Below, one piece after another: positions 31,631 through 40,119 of a stretch of 64,000 bases of DNA. Source of the stretch: Psychroserpens ponticola (GTDB lineage Bacteria > Bacteroidota > Bacteroidia > Flavobacteriales > Flavobacteriaceae); NCBI RefSeq assembly GCF_023556315.2, contig NZ_CP116221.1:806001-870000 (forward strand), written 5' to 3'. Numbering within the stretch: the first letter of the stretch is position 1; the number at the start of each line of letters is the position of its first letter. A program made the position numbers and the translations under genes. The notes under the pieces are model-generated. The model did not search any database and had not been told where the DNA came from. It was given only the letters and a program-made list of their open reading frames with translations.

Positions 31631-33448
31631 TTATAATGTTTCAGGAAGTGTATGTGTTCTCCCTTTGTTTTGTTCTTTTAAATAATCCATTAGTGGGTTA
31701 AAATACTCAAGCATAGGTTTTGCACTCATTTCGCTACCAACACTTTGTTTAAGTAATTCTCTCCAATCATTATTAGCTCCAGTTTCTAGGACACCTCTTA
31801 AAAAAGTTCCTACATCTTTGCTTCCAAAATAGTTAGTTGCATGAGGATCTTGTTTTAAGATGTTTTTTGAGATATGATCATGAAATTGAAATAATAAAAT
31901 ATAAGACACTGCATAATCATAATACTGAGCAGCATCATTATTGATGTGTGTTTTAGACGCAGCATCGCAAAATTCTTCTCCACGATCAGTTGGAGGAACC
32001 ATACCTTGGTACTTCTTAGCTAATTCCCACCATTTCTTATTAAATTGATCTTTTGGTAAGTTTTCAGCATATAAAGCATTTTCAAATTCGGTCATTACAC
32101 CTGCAGAGAAAGGTAAAAACACAATATTACTTAATGCTTCTTTTAATAAATTTTGAGTTTCATCAATTTTTACATCAGCATCAACTAGGCCTTTGCCTTC
32201 TAAAAAAGGTTTTTGCATAGCAGCAAAACCTAATAAACTTCCAATAGCTTCATGATAACCACGATTTGCACCTTCACGAAGTAATGGTGGAACATTTGGA
32301 TTGGTATACGCTTGGTAATAATAAATATGTCCTAATTCATGGTGAATCGTTTCATAGTAATCTGCATTTGGCTCAACACTCATTAAGCAGCGTAAGTCGT
32401 TTTCTAAATTCATGTGCCAAGCAGATGCATGATTGTTCTTTTTGTATGGTGCATCAGCAGGAAGTGGATACATGCTTGATTTTTCATAAAAACTAGCTGG
32501 AAGCGCATCAAAACCAATACTCTTATAGAAATTTTCACCTTCTTTTACTATCCATTCTGGATCTTTGTCGGCTAAAACGCCATCAATATCTAATCCTTCA
32601 ACATTAACTAGGGAGCTCCAATCTTGTCCCCAACGATTAGGAAGCCAATGTGCTGGAAGATATTCTGGTACATCTGCATTAAATTTCTTTGCAAGTTCAT
32701 GTCTTGCCCAAGTATGTAATTCTCTGTATAAAGGCCAAACTTCTTTAACCATTTTATTCATTTCATCACGCATTTCTTGTCTTGACATTCCGTAGCTAGA
32801 CACTTGGTACGAGAAGTAATCGTCGTAACCTAGAGCTCCTACAGTTTCGTTACGCAATTTTCTTAAGTTTTCTAGTCCGTCTTTAAGACCTACGCCAACA
32901 TTTTTAGATGCTTCCCAATTTGTTAAACGTTCAGCTTCATTGTTAGATTCTCTTAATACTTTATCAATGTCTCCAGTAGTTACTGAAGTTCCGTTGACTT
33001 TAAAATCATATCCAAAAAGCGCTTCGTTTTGAGCGTTTTCAGCAGCAATACGTTCTTTTACTAAATCTGATACTGTTTCAGGATTGTTTGCAGCCGAATA
33101 TAGTATGGTGTTCAATTGACGTACTTGAACAATATCTAAATCATCTTTGCTTTCAAGAAATTTGCGTGTTTTTTCTATCACATCTGTACTTCCTGTGAAT
33201 TTAGCAAAAGCTTCATTTGCTTTTTGAACCTTGTATGCATTTGTAGTGTCACCAGCTACAATTTTGGTGTTTGCATCCCATTCCGCTAGAGCAGAATCAT
33301 AATATAATTTTGTAAATGTTGTGGAGTATTCGTCTAAAAATACTTGAACATCTTCTTTAGATACAGAAGTTATTTCTGTTTTTGTGGTATCTTCTTTACA
33401 AGAAAATACTGAAATGAAAATGGCAAAAAGTAAGATTGTTTTCTTCAT
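31631..33448 (-). CDS. M2-family (ACE-like) zinc metallopeptidase, lipoprotein
   Basis: A 605-aa protein with a lipoprotein signal (MKKTILLFAIFISVFSC). The zinc site is H370-E371-L-G-H374 in ETIHHELGHIYYYQAY, with a downstream Glu in YHEAIGSLLGFAA as third ligand. Further ACE-type blocks are LPAHWLPNRWGQDWSSLV and the C-terminal GVLETGANNDWRELLKQSV. M2 enzymes are peptidyl-dipeptidases. The lipid anchor places it in the periplasm or at the surface for peptide use. Confidence 0.92.
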   Translation of the reverse strand: MKKTILLFAIFISVFSCKEDTTKTEITSVSKEDVQVFLDEYSTTFTKLYYDSALAEWDANTKIVAGDTTNAYKVQKANEAFAKFTGSTDVIEKTRKFLESKDDLDIVQVRQLNTILYSAANNPETVSDLVKERIAAENAQNEALFGYDFKVNGTSVTTGDIDKVLRESNNEAERLTNWEASKNVGVGLKDGLENLRKLRNETVGALGYDDYFSYQVSSYGMSRQEMRDEMNKMVKEVWPLYRELHTWARHELAKKFNADVPEYLPAHWLPNRWGQDWSSLVNVEGLDIDGVLADKDPEWIVKEGENFYKSIGFDALPASFYEKSSMYPLPADAPYKKNNHASAWHMNLENDLRCLMSVEPNADYYETIHHELGHIYYYQAYTNPNVPPLLREGANRGYHEAIGSLLGFAAMQKPFLEGKGLVDADVKIDETQNLLKEALSNIVFLPFSAGVMTEFENALYAENLPKDQFNKKWWELAKKYQGMVPPTDRGEEFCDAASKTHINNDAAQYYDYAVSYILLFQFHDHISKNILKQDPHATNYFGSKDVGTFLRGVLETGANNDWRELLKQSVGSEMSAKPMLEYFNPLMDYLKEQNKGRTHTLPETL

Positions 33449-33506
33449 CTTAAATTGATTTGTATTAGAGTTAGTTGATTATATTAGAGTTGTATTTTGT
33501 ATTTGA

Positions 33507-34343
33507 TTATTTTTCTTTTTTCTGAAGTTTGACAGTTTCAGTAAATCGGTTAATAGTGATTTTAGGGTTTGCAAACAAGTAAATTTCACTTGATCCAGAA
33601 GCTTCTATAATTATAGATTCTGTTACTTCTAGATAGGCATTTGTAGCAAATTCACAAGTTGCAGTACAGGTTTTTGCAGTGAAATTTTTACCATTAAATT
33701 GTGCATTGTTATCTGATACTAAAAGGAGATTATCTGTTGTTCCTTCGATATCTATATTTGCACGTTGATATAAATCAACTTTGGTTTCTTTAGAATTAAT
33801 TAGTGCATCTAATTTACATTGATCACTTAATTCAATACGAGTAGTGTTAGCATTTACATTGAGTTTTACTTTAGCTTTATCTAGACTAGTAAAGTTAAAA
33901 CTGTTGGCTTTTATATTTAGATAAGCTCTTGAAGATCCTGAAGTTTTTAAACTAGCATTATCTAACTCTAGTGATGTTAATGATCTTATTTCTGCATTTT
34001 CTCGAGTTTTAATATGAGAAAACCCATTACTGTAATTGACTTTAATTGCCATTTTCTTTTTAGATCTAATCTCTTTGGTCGTTTTGAATGTTAGAATGCT
34101 ATCAATAACTTCAATCGCTATATATTCATGTAAATTATCGTCCGTTTCAATTTCTACTGAAGGTTTACTATTATAAAATAGTTCGACTTCAAAATCTTCA
34201 CCAACAATGATTGTATTAAAATTGTCTACGTAGGTCTGTTTAATGGTTACATTTCTATCGCCTTTTACTTTGTCGTCATCTTGATAATAACCAACTAGAC
34301 TATAGCCTAAGGTAATTAATAGGAATAAAGTAATCTTTTTCAT
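33507..34343 (-). CDS. Head GIN domain (DUF2807) exported protein
   Basis: About 278 aa, starting MKKITLFLLITLGYSLVGYY. The frame extends 18 codons further upstream, but this ATG gives a clean signal peptide. The body is the DUF2807 right-handed beta-helix-like fold with short repeats (ETDDNLHEYIAIEV, LKTSGSSRAYLNIKANSFN, YLEVTESIIIEASGSSEIYL). Function is unknown; such proteins accompany PspC/PadR envelope-stress clusters. Confidence 0.82.
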   Translation of the reverse strand: MKKITLFLLITLGYSLVGYYQDDDKVKGDRNVTIKQTYVDNFNTIIVGEDFEVELFYNSKPSVEIETDDNLHEYIAIEVIDSILTFKTTKEIRSKKKMAIKVNYSNGFSHIKTRENAEIRSLTSLELDNASLKTSGSSRAYLNIKANSFNFTSLDKAKVKLNVNANTTRIELSDQCKLDALINSKETKVDLYQRANIDIEGTTDNLLLVSDNNAQFNGKNFTAKTCTATCEFATNAYLEVTESIIIEASGSSEIYLFANPKITINRFTETVKLQKKEK

Positions 34344-34450
34344 TATAAAATATTGAGTGTTATAACAAATATAAAACAAAAACCATCCCAAACTCAAAAC
34401 TGAGCTCGAAATGGTTTAAAAAACAAGTTGATTAGTTGGTTGGTTACTTG

Positions 34451-35173
34451 TTATCGTTTGCTGATACTTCCAGACGGACCATCGTTTTTTTCTACTTTTT
34501 CAGGATTGCCATAATATTTGATATCGCCTCCACTGTTAGCACTTGCTGTTAATTCTTTTGAGGTATTTACGGTTATATCTGCTCCACTATTTGCTTGAGC
34601 CTTTGTTTTTTGAGCTTTAAGTTTAGCTGCTTTTATATCGCTTCCACTAGAAGCATCTGCTCTAAATATATTTGTTGTTCCAGATAGTTTTATATCACTT
34701 CCACTAGACGATTCGCAAATTAGACGCTCTACATCTACTTCAAGTTCAACATCACTTCCGCTAGAGGTATAGATTTCAAGTTCATCAGCAGTTATAATAG
34801 AAGTAGAGATGACGTCACTTCCACTAGAAGTTGATATTCTTTCAATATTTTTAAAATTGACCATTACTTTTTTTGAAGAGGCAGAACTTATATTTTCATC
34901 TGCATAAATGTTTAAAACACCATTTTCTACTTTAACTACAATAATTTCTTGTAGGTTTTCATCAGCTTGAACTCTAATATTTTCTGAATCACTTTGTGTT
35001 AAATAAACGTCTAGTCCTCTACTAACTTCTATAGCATTAAAATTCTCATTTATTGCTCTATCTGTAGAGGTCACATTTCCGTTGCCTTTAACTCCCATAT
35101 TGAAATCGAAATTACAAGATGTAAGGAGCACAGCTAGTAGTGTTGTTACGATAATTTTTGTTAGTGTTGTCAT
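34451..35173 (-). CDS. Head GIN domain (DUF2807) lipoprotein with SSGSD repeats
   Basis: About 240 aa from MTTLTKIIVTTLLAVLLTSC, a clear lipobox. The DUF2807 region contains a roughly 20-residue repeat with SSGSD at each turn (TSSGSDVIS, TSSGSDVELE, SSSGSDIKLS, ASSGSDIKAA, then degenerate NSGADI and NSGGDI), as expected for a beta-helix with stacked Ser/Asp turns. It is adjacent to the other GIN gene and a SnoaL-like gene, all downstream of the PspC gene. Confidence 0.85.
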   Translation of the reverse strand: MTTLTKIIVTTLLAVLLTSCNFDFNMGVKGNGNVTSTDRAINENFNAIEVSRGLDVYLTQSDSENIRVQADENLQEIIVVKVENGVLNIYADENISSASSKKVMVNFKNIERISTSSGSDVISTSIITADELEIYTSSGSDVELEVDVERLICESSSGSDIKLSGTTNIFRADASSGSDIKAAKLKAQKTKAQANSGADITVNTSKELTASANSGGDIKYYGNPEKVEKNDGPSGSISKR

Positions 35174-35219
35174 GATTGATTGTTTTTGATTGTTGATTAT
35201 TTTATTTAAATTTTTTAGT

Positions 35220-35711
35220 TTACATGTTATGATCAAAACTTATCACACGTTTAAGGATCCATTTTCCGTTTTCGATAATCCATAAATGAGAAAACTTTGC
35301 AGTGCTACCAGGTCTTTTATTTCCGTTGGTTGTTTCATAAAACTTATGAATCCCATTTTGCAAAGCACCATATAGTTCTCCATTCTTTTTTAATAAGAAA
35401 ACTTCTAAACTTCCTTCAACTAATTCTCTGGTAGATTTCGTTGTATTATTTGGGTTGCAAATGCCTTCATACATGGTTTGAATGAATTTTTCTTTTGAAC
35501 TGGTAATTCCAGCGATGTCATGATAGAATTCAAAGTCTTCAGCAATTAATTGTTTGAGATATTGAATTTCGCAATTGTTAAAAGCACGTTCAAAAATTAA
35601 ACTATCATTAGCTTTTAGTGTTTTGTATACTTCGGAATTTGTTGCTACTTGAGCATTTAGGTTGGTTAAAATTCCGAAGATACTTAACAGGATACATATT
35701 GATTTATTCAT
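35220..35711 (-). CDS. NTF2/SnoaL-like (DUF4440) exported protein
   Basis: About 163 aa from MNKSICILLSIFGILTNLNA, a signal peptide. The mature part is a SnoaL-like cone fold: LIFERAFNNCEIQYLKQLIA, then EDFEFYHDIAGITSSKEKFI and FSHLWIIENGKWILKRVISF. No catalytic set is evident. It sits between the GIN genes and the PspC gene on the same strand; an upstream in-frame ATG 16 codons earlier is less likely. Confidence 0.82.
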   Translation of the reverse strand: MNKSICILLSIFGILTNLNAQVATNSEVYKTLKANDSLIFERAFNNCEIQYLKQLIAEDFEFYHDIAGITSSKEKFIQTMYEGICNPNNTTKSTRELVEGSLEVFLLKKNGELYGALQNGIHKFYETTNGNKRPGSTAKFSHLWIIENGKWILKRVISFDHNM

Positions 35712-35799
35712 TTGATTTGATTGATGATTCAAATGTTCCAGTTTTAAATTAGTTTTCAAAATTGAAAGATCCGAACTGTTAATTTAGATTCCTGAATTG

Positions 35800-37587
35800 T
35801 TAATTATCTTCTGATGTGATTTCAATACCATCTTCACCAATATTAACTTTTACATTTACAGATTTTGCATCAATACCATCTTCGTCAATTTTTAGTCTAG
35901 TGCCTTCTGTTTTGATTTCGATACCATCTTCATCTATTCTAAGTCCAGTTTCATCGTCATCAATATCTACTTTTACTTTAAATTCGTCGTCGATAGGGCA
36001 GTCTAAACATTTAACACCATTATTGGTGATTTCTAAATATTGATTTTCCATACCATTATCTAAAATATCATTGTAGTAACTTGAGTTTCTATGATATGAA
36101 TAGGTGTTTTCTTCAGCATATAGTATTGTGCCTTCTGGCAGATAAAGCGTGACTTCTATTTCTTGATCTCTAAATTTGTTTTCAAAGGCTGTCGTTAAAA
36201 ATCCATCTAATTCAAGCCTATTATTTTTAATGTCATAGCTGTAATCAATTTCTTGAGATCTTAATTTAGCTTCTTTGTAATTTCTACCTTCAGCTGTTTT
36301 TTCAATGTGTATTGACGCTAGAGAATCTTTTGTTGAACGAACAATTAATCTCACATCTGTTGAGTATATCAACTTATTATCATTGTCGTCGTAAACGGGT
36401 CTAAATACATTACTATGCCTTCCAAATTGCTTACTATAAAGCGTATTGCCAACAACTGCAAGTGTTAGAGTGTCACTAGCTTTAATATCGAGTTGCTCTT
36501 TTGTAGTAACAGTTGCATCGTAAGCATGTTCGCTAGCTTGTCTTACTCCAATAACAATACTTCCTATGATAGCCATAAGCCATAAGCCTAGAAGTGTGAA
36601 TTTAGCCACATTACCAATAGACTTTAAGTTGTTAATTAGAATTTTTAATCCCAAATAAAACACAAAGAAGAAAGGGACACCAATTGCGAAAAGTGCAATT
36701 AATGATATTAACCAAACTGGTGTGTTTGCTGCATTTGCTGCTTCAAAAATGTCAAGTCCTGGAAAATGAATGATATCAATAGCTCCTAAACTCATGCAAA
36801 ATATTAATAGCGATATTAATGTTGCAGCACCTACGATAATTAAAATGATGCCAATAAATTTTGCAAATACTTTAAAGAAAAACATAATGATGTCACCAAT
36901 GGTATCAAAAAATGATTTTGATGAGGATTTGATTTTCTGTCCTTGCTTGGGTAAATCTACATTTTTGACTGTATCTGAAACGGATTGAGAGACACTGTCA
37001 AAGCCATCTTTAATTTTTTTTTCGATGTTGCTAATGTTAACAGGTGCTCCAGTCATGGTTATTTTTTCTGAAGTTGTTTTTGCTTCAGGGACTAAAACCC
37101 ATAATAGAATATATAGTAAAACACCAGTACCTGCACCAAAGATTAGTACAATCCAGATGATACGAATCCATATAGGATCAATTCCAAAATAGTGCGCTAA
37201 TCCAGATGATACACCTCCTACATAGGAATTGTCTGTATCGCGATAGAATTTTTTTGAAGAACTTGAATTTGATCTTGAATTTCTATGGTAAGATGTTTTT
37301 GGTTCATCTTCAAAAATTTCATCATCTACCAAATAGTCTTCTGGTTGTCCCATAATAGTGATTACATCATCGACTTCTTTAATTCGAATCACTTGCTTTT
37401 CGTTCTGAACACGTTCATTAAATAATTCTGCGATTCGATGTTCAATATCTGATATGATTTCTGATTGACCTTGAGAGTCTGTAAATGAACGTTTTATAGC
37501 CTCAAGATAGCGCTGTAATTTTAAGTATGCATCTTCGTCTATGTGAAAGAATATACCTGCTAAATTTATGTTGACTGTCTTATTCAT
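35800..37587 (-). CDS. PspC domain membrane protein with repetitive acidic C-terminus
   Basis: A 595-aa protein. The N-terminal 100 residues are cytoplasmic and helical. A PspC domain follows (about 110-170, VGGVSSGLAHYFGIDPIWIR), then several membrane helices (about 230-350) and a periplasmic beta-rich region. The last 60 residues repeat an IDEDGIE-like motif (LRIDEDGIEIKTEG, LKIDEDGIDAKS, VNIGEDGIEITSED). It starts one base into the PadR gene's stop, so the pair is coupled. Likely a membrane-stress responsive scaffold. Confidence 0.88.
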   Translation of the reverse strand: MNKTVNINLAGIFFHIDEDAYLKLQRYLEAIKRSFTDSQGQSEIISDIEHRIAELFNERVQNEKQVIRIKEVDDVITIMGQPEDYLVDDEIFEDEPKTSYHRNSRSNSSSSKKFYRDTDNSYVGGVSSGLAHYFGIDPIWIRIIWIVLIFGAGTGVLLYILLWVLVPEAKTTSEKITMTGAPVNISNIEKKIKDGFDSVSQSVSDTVKNVDLPKQGQKIKSSSKSFFDTIGDIIMFFFKVFAKFIGIILIIVGAATLISLLIFCMSLGAIDIIHFPGLDIFEAANAANTPVWLISLIALFAIGVPFFFVFYLGLKILINNLKSIGNVAKFTLLGLWLMAIIGSIVIGVRQASEHAYDATVTTKEQLDIKASDTLTLAVVGNTLYSKQFGRHSNVFRPVYDDNDNKLIYSTDVRLIVRSTKDSLASIHIEKTAEGRNYKEAKLRSQEIDYSYDIKNNRLELDGFLTTAFENKFRDQEIEVTLYLPEGTILYAEENTYSYHRNSSYYNDILDNGMENQYLEITNNGVKCLDCPIDDEFKVKVDIDDDETGLRIDEDGIEIKTEGTRLKIDEDGIDAKSVNVKVNIGEDGIEITSEDN

Positions 37588-37925
37588 TATTGTTTTGTTT
37601 TTTCTCTGGTTACTATATTAACTGCATTTTGTAATTCGTTCCAGGTTATTGTTAATTCTTTTAGAAATAACTGACCTGTTTCTGTAAGACCATAGTACTT
37701 TCTTGGAGGTCCAGAAGTGGATTCTTCCCAACGATAATTGAGTAATCCAGCATTTTTAAGCCTTGTTAGTAGTGGGTATATTGTGCCTTCTACAACAAGC
37801 AGTTTTGCGTCTTTTAGTGTGCCTAAGATTTCTGCAACATAAGCGTCTTCATCTTTTAAGACCGATAATATGCAATACTCAAGGACACCTTTTCGCATTT
37901 GTGCTTTTGTGTTTTCTATTTTCAT
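37587..37925 (-). CDS. PadR-family transcriptional regulator
   Basis: A 112-aa winged-helix protein. MRKGVLEYCILSVLKDEDAY, then EILGTLKDAKLLVVEGTIYP and LLTRLKNAGLLNYRWEES are diagnostic of PadR, with GPPRKYYGLTETG as the wing. It is the first gene of the PadR-PspC-(SnoaL)-(GIN)2 cluster and probably its repressor. Confidence 0.93.
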   Translation of the reverse strand: MKIENTKAQMRKGVLEYCILSVLKDEDAYVAEILGTLKDAKLLVVEGTIYPLLTRLKNAGLLNYRWEESTSGPPRKYYGLTETGQLFLKELTITWNELQNAVNIVTREKTKQ

Positions 37926-38098
37926 AAGTGTTTTCTAATATTTTTCAAAAAGTCTTATGCAGTTTGCATATGAGACATTTGATAATTCGACAATAAGTTT
38001 AGATGATGCTCGTGTCATATTCTAAAGAGATTTAATTTTAATAAACTGTTCATTTTTTGATTGATGATTGATTATGATTGTTTGATGAAATATTGATT

Positions 38099-38545
38099 CT
38101 ATTTTAAAAAATTGATGGTTAATGGATAGTGGTAATCTTCTCCATCTCTTGCTTTTAAACTCGCTATTACGATAAATACTAATTCAAGAATAAATGCTAA
38201 AATGGCTAAAGCTCCTAATCCACCACCAATATATAATAGAGGTGAAGGCTCTGTTAAATTGAAATGAACACCATCAAAAGGATCGATATCAATAAAATCG
38301 AATGAATTAAAAATGTTAAAAATGAAAAACGGAACGGAGAGCAATCCTATTACAAGAGCATATAGCAAAATGCTAATTTGAAAATTGATGGCTTGTTTTC
38401 CATGATTATCTACAAACTCAGATTTTTCTTTGTTTGCCATCCATAATATGATTGGGCCAATAAAGTTTCCAAACGGGATAATAAACCTACTAAAGGTTGA
38501 TAAATGAATGAATGTTGCAATATTTTTTTGATGATTGTCTTCCAT
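38099..38545 (-). CDS. DUF4870 domain membrane protein
   Basis: 148 aa with four hydrophobic helices. Family features are ATFIHLSTFSRFIIPFGNFI, then WMANKEKSEFVDNHGKQAIN and FQISILLYALVIG. It lies 173 bases upstream of PadR on the same strand but is separated by an AT-rich gap containing nothing I can name. Confidence 0.88.
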   Translation of the reverse strand: MEDNHQKNIATFIHLSTFSRFIIPFGNFIGPIILWMANKEKSEFVDNHGKQAINFQISILLYALVIGLLSVPFFIFNIFNSFDFIDIDPFDGVHFNLTEPSPLLYIGGGLGALAILAFILELVFIVIASLKARDGEDYHYPLTINFLK

Positions 38546-38690
38546 GATTTTAAAACATATAGTATTTTCTTATACAAATATATGTCTAAAAACAAGTACT
38601 TTGTTACGCATAGTACTAAAAATTAACATAATTTTAACAAATTGGAATGTGGATTATTTTCAATACTTTAGCTGAAAACTTCCCGAAAAC

Positions 38691-39146
38691 ATGAACCTTT
38701 CACCAAGAAAATTAAATGCTTTTTTATCTTTTAAACTGCCAGCAGCATTCATTTGTGGTGTTCGTACAAAATCTATATCTGATACAACTTGTGTCGTTTC
38801 CGTAAAGCATAGATGGATCAATCAAAATCCGTTTAATTCTATGTTTTGGGCTGTTCAAGGTATGGCAGCTGAACTCACCACAGGAGCTTTAGTCATGTCT
38901 AAAGTTCAATCTAATGGAACGAAAATGTCAATGCTAGTTACAAGTAATAATGCAACATATAGCAAAAAAGCAACAGGACGAATCCAATTTACCTGCAATC
39001 AAGGTAAGGCTATCGATGATTTAATAATTAAGGCCATTGAAACAGGAGAAGGACAATCGATAGTACTAAACTCAAAAGGTGTTAATCAAGAAGGAGTTCA
39101 AGTGTCTGATTTTAATTTTGAATGGTCTATTAAAGTTAGATCGTAA
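38691..39146 (+). CDS. DUF4442 (hotdog-fold, thioesterase-like) protein
   Basis: 151 aa. The pattern VVSVKHRWINQNPFNSMFWA followed by VQGMAAELTTGALVM marks DUF4442, a YiiD-like hotdog family related to acyl-CoA thioesterases. The helix with Glu (MAAELTTG) is the usual catalytic element of the fold. Substrate unknown. The start is supported by the short distance to an AT-rich promoter region; it is followed by the AIM24 gene after 65 bases. Confidence 0.82.
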   Translation: MNLSPRKLNAFLSFKLPAAFICGVRTKSISDTTCVVSVKHRWINQNPFNSMFWAVQGMAAELTTGALVMSKVQSNGTKMSMLVTSNNATYSKKATGRIQFTCNQGKAIDDLIIKAIETGEGQSIVLNSKGVNQEGVQVSDFNFEWSIKVRS

Positions 39147-39211
39147 ATAGTTTGTAACAAAACCTGAAACAATTCAACATATAAACAAATCAACTTTTAA
39201 ACAAAGATAGT

Positions 39212-40012
39212 ATGACATCACACGAAATAGATTACAGAATTTACGGAGAAGAAATGCAATTCGTAGAAATAGAATTAGATCCTCAAGAAGGCGTAGTAGC
39301 CGAAGCAGGAAGTTTTATGATGATGGATGAAGGCATCAAAATGGAAACCATTTTTGGAGATGGTTCTCAAAAAGACACAGGTTTCTTAGGTAAAATATTA
39401 GGCGCAGGAAAACGCATCTTAACAGGTGAGAGTTTATTTATGACAGCCTTTTATAATGACTTAACTGGGAAACGTAATGTATCGTTTGCATCGCCTTATC
39501 CTGGAAAAATAATTCCTATCGATTTAACTGAATTTAGAGGAAAGTTCATTTGCCAAAAGGATGCGTTTCTTTGCGCAGCTAAAGGCGTAAGTGTAGGCAT
39601 TGAGTTTTCGAAAAAATTAGGACGCGGACTTTTTGGAGGCGAAGGTTTTATTATGCAAAAGTTAGAAGGTGATGGTATGGCATTTGTTCATGCTGGAGGA
39701 ACTATGGCTAAAAAAGTATTGCAAGCTGGAGAAACGATGAAAGTTGACACAGGTTGTCTCGTTGGTTTTACACAAGGTGTCGATTACGACATCGAATTTG
39801 TTGGAGGTATTAAGAATACTGTTTTTGGTGGTGAAGGTTTGTTCTTTGCAAAATTACAAGGACCAGGAACAGTTTACATACAATCTTTACCATTTAGTAG
39901 ATTGGCTGGACGTGTTTTAGCATCTGCTCCAATAAGTGGTGGAAGCAGTAAAGGAGAAGGTAGTATTCTTGGTGGTTTAGGCGATTTATTAGATGGTGAT
40001 AATAAGTTTTAA
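39212..40012 (+). CDS. AIM24/TIGR00266 family protein
   Basis: 266 aa. Begins with [20 protein letters not shown], then [20 protein letters not shown], and contains [39 protein letters not shown] and [20 protein letters not shown]. These Gly-rich repeats form the double-psi beta-sandwich typical of the family. Molecular role unknown. A terminator follows. Confidence 0.92.
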   Translation: MTSHEIDYRIYGEEMQFVEIELDPQEGVVAEAGSFMMMDEGIKMETIFGDGSQKDTGFLGKILGAGKRILTGESLFMTAFYNDLTGKRNVSFASPYPGKIIPIDLTEFRGKFICQKDAFLCAAKGVSVGIEFSKKLGRGLFGGEGFIMQKLEGDGMAFVHAGGTMAKKVLQAGETMKVDTGCLVGFTQGVDYDIEFVGGIKNTVFGGEGLFFAKLQGPGTVYIQSLPFSRLAGRVLASAPISGGSSKGEGSILGGLGDLLDGDNKF

Positions 40013-40043
40013 CCATTTAGAATTTGTAGGACATTTATTAAAC

Positions 40044-40070
40044 GGTTGTGTTTATGACGCAACCTTTTTT
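40044..40070 (+). terminator. Terminator after the AIM24 gene
   Basis: GGTTGTG-TTTATGA-CGCAACC stem with one G-T pair, followed by TTTTTT. Confidence 0.7.
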
Positions 40071-40119
40071 AGTTTTTAAGTATCTTTAGTATAGATATTC
40101 ACTCAAAAACTCTAATTAA

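Noticed and set aside
34600-34830. Repeated SSGSD coding segments considered as a DNA tandem repeat or CRISPR-like array.
   Set aside because: The repeats are conserved at protein level, with varied DNA between them, as expected for a DUF2807 beta-helix.
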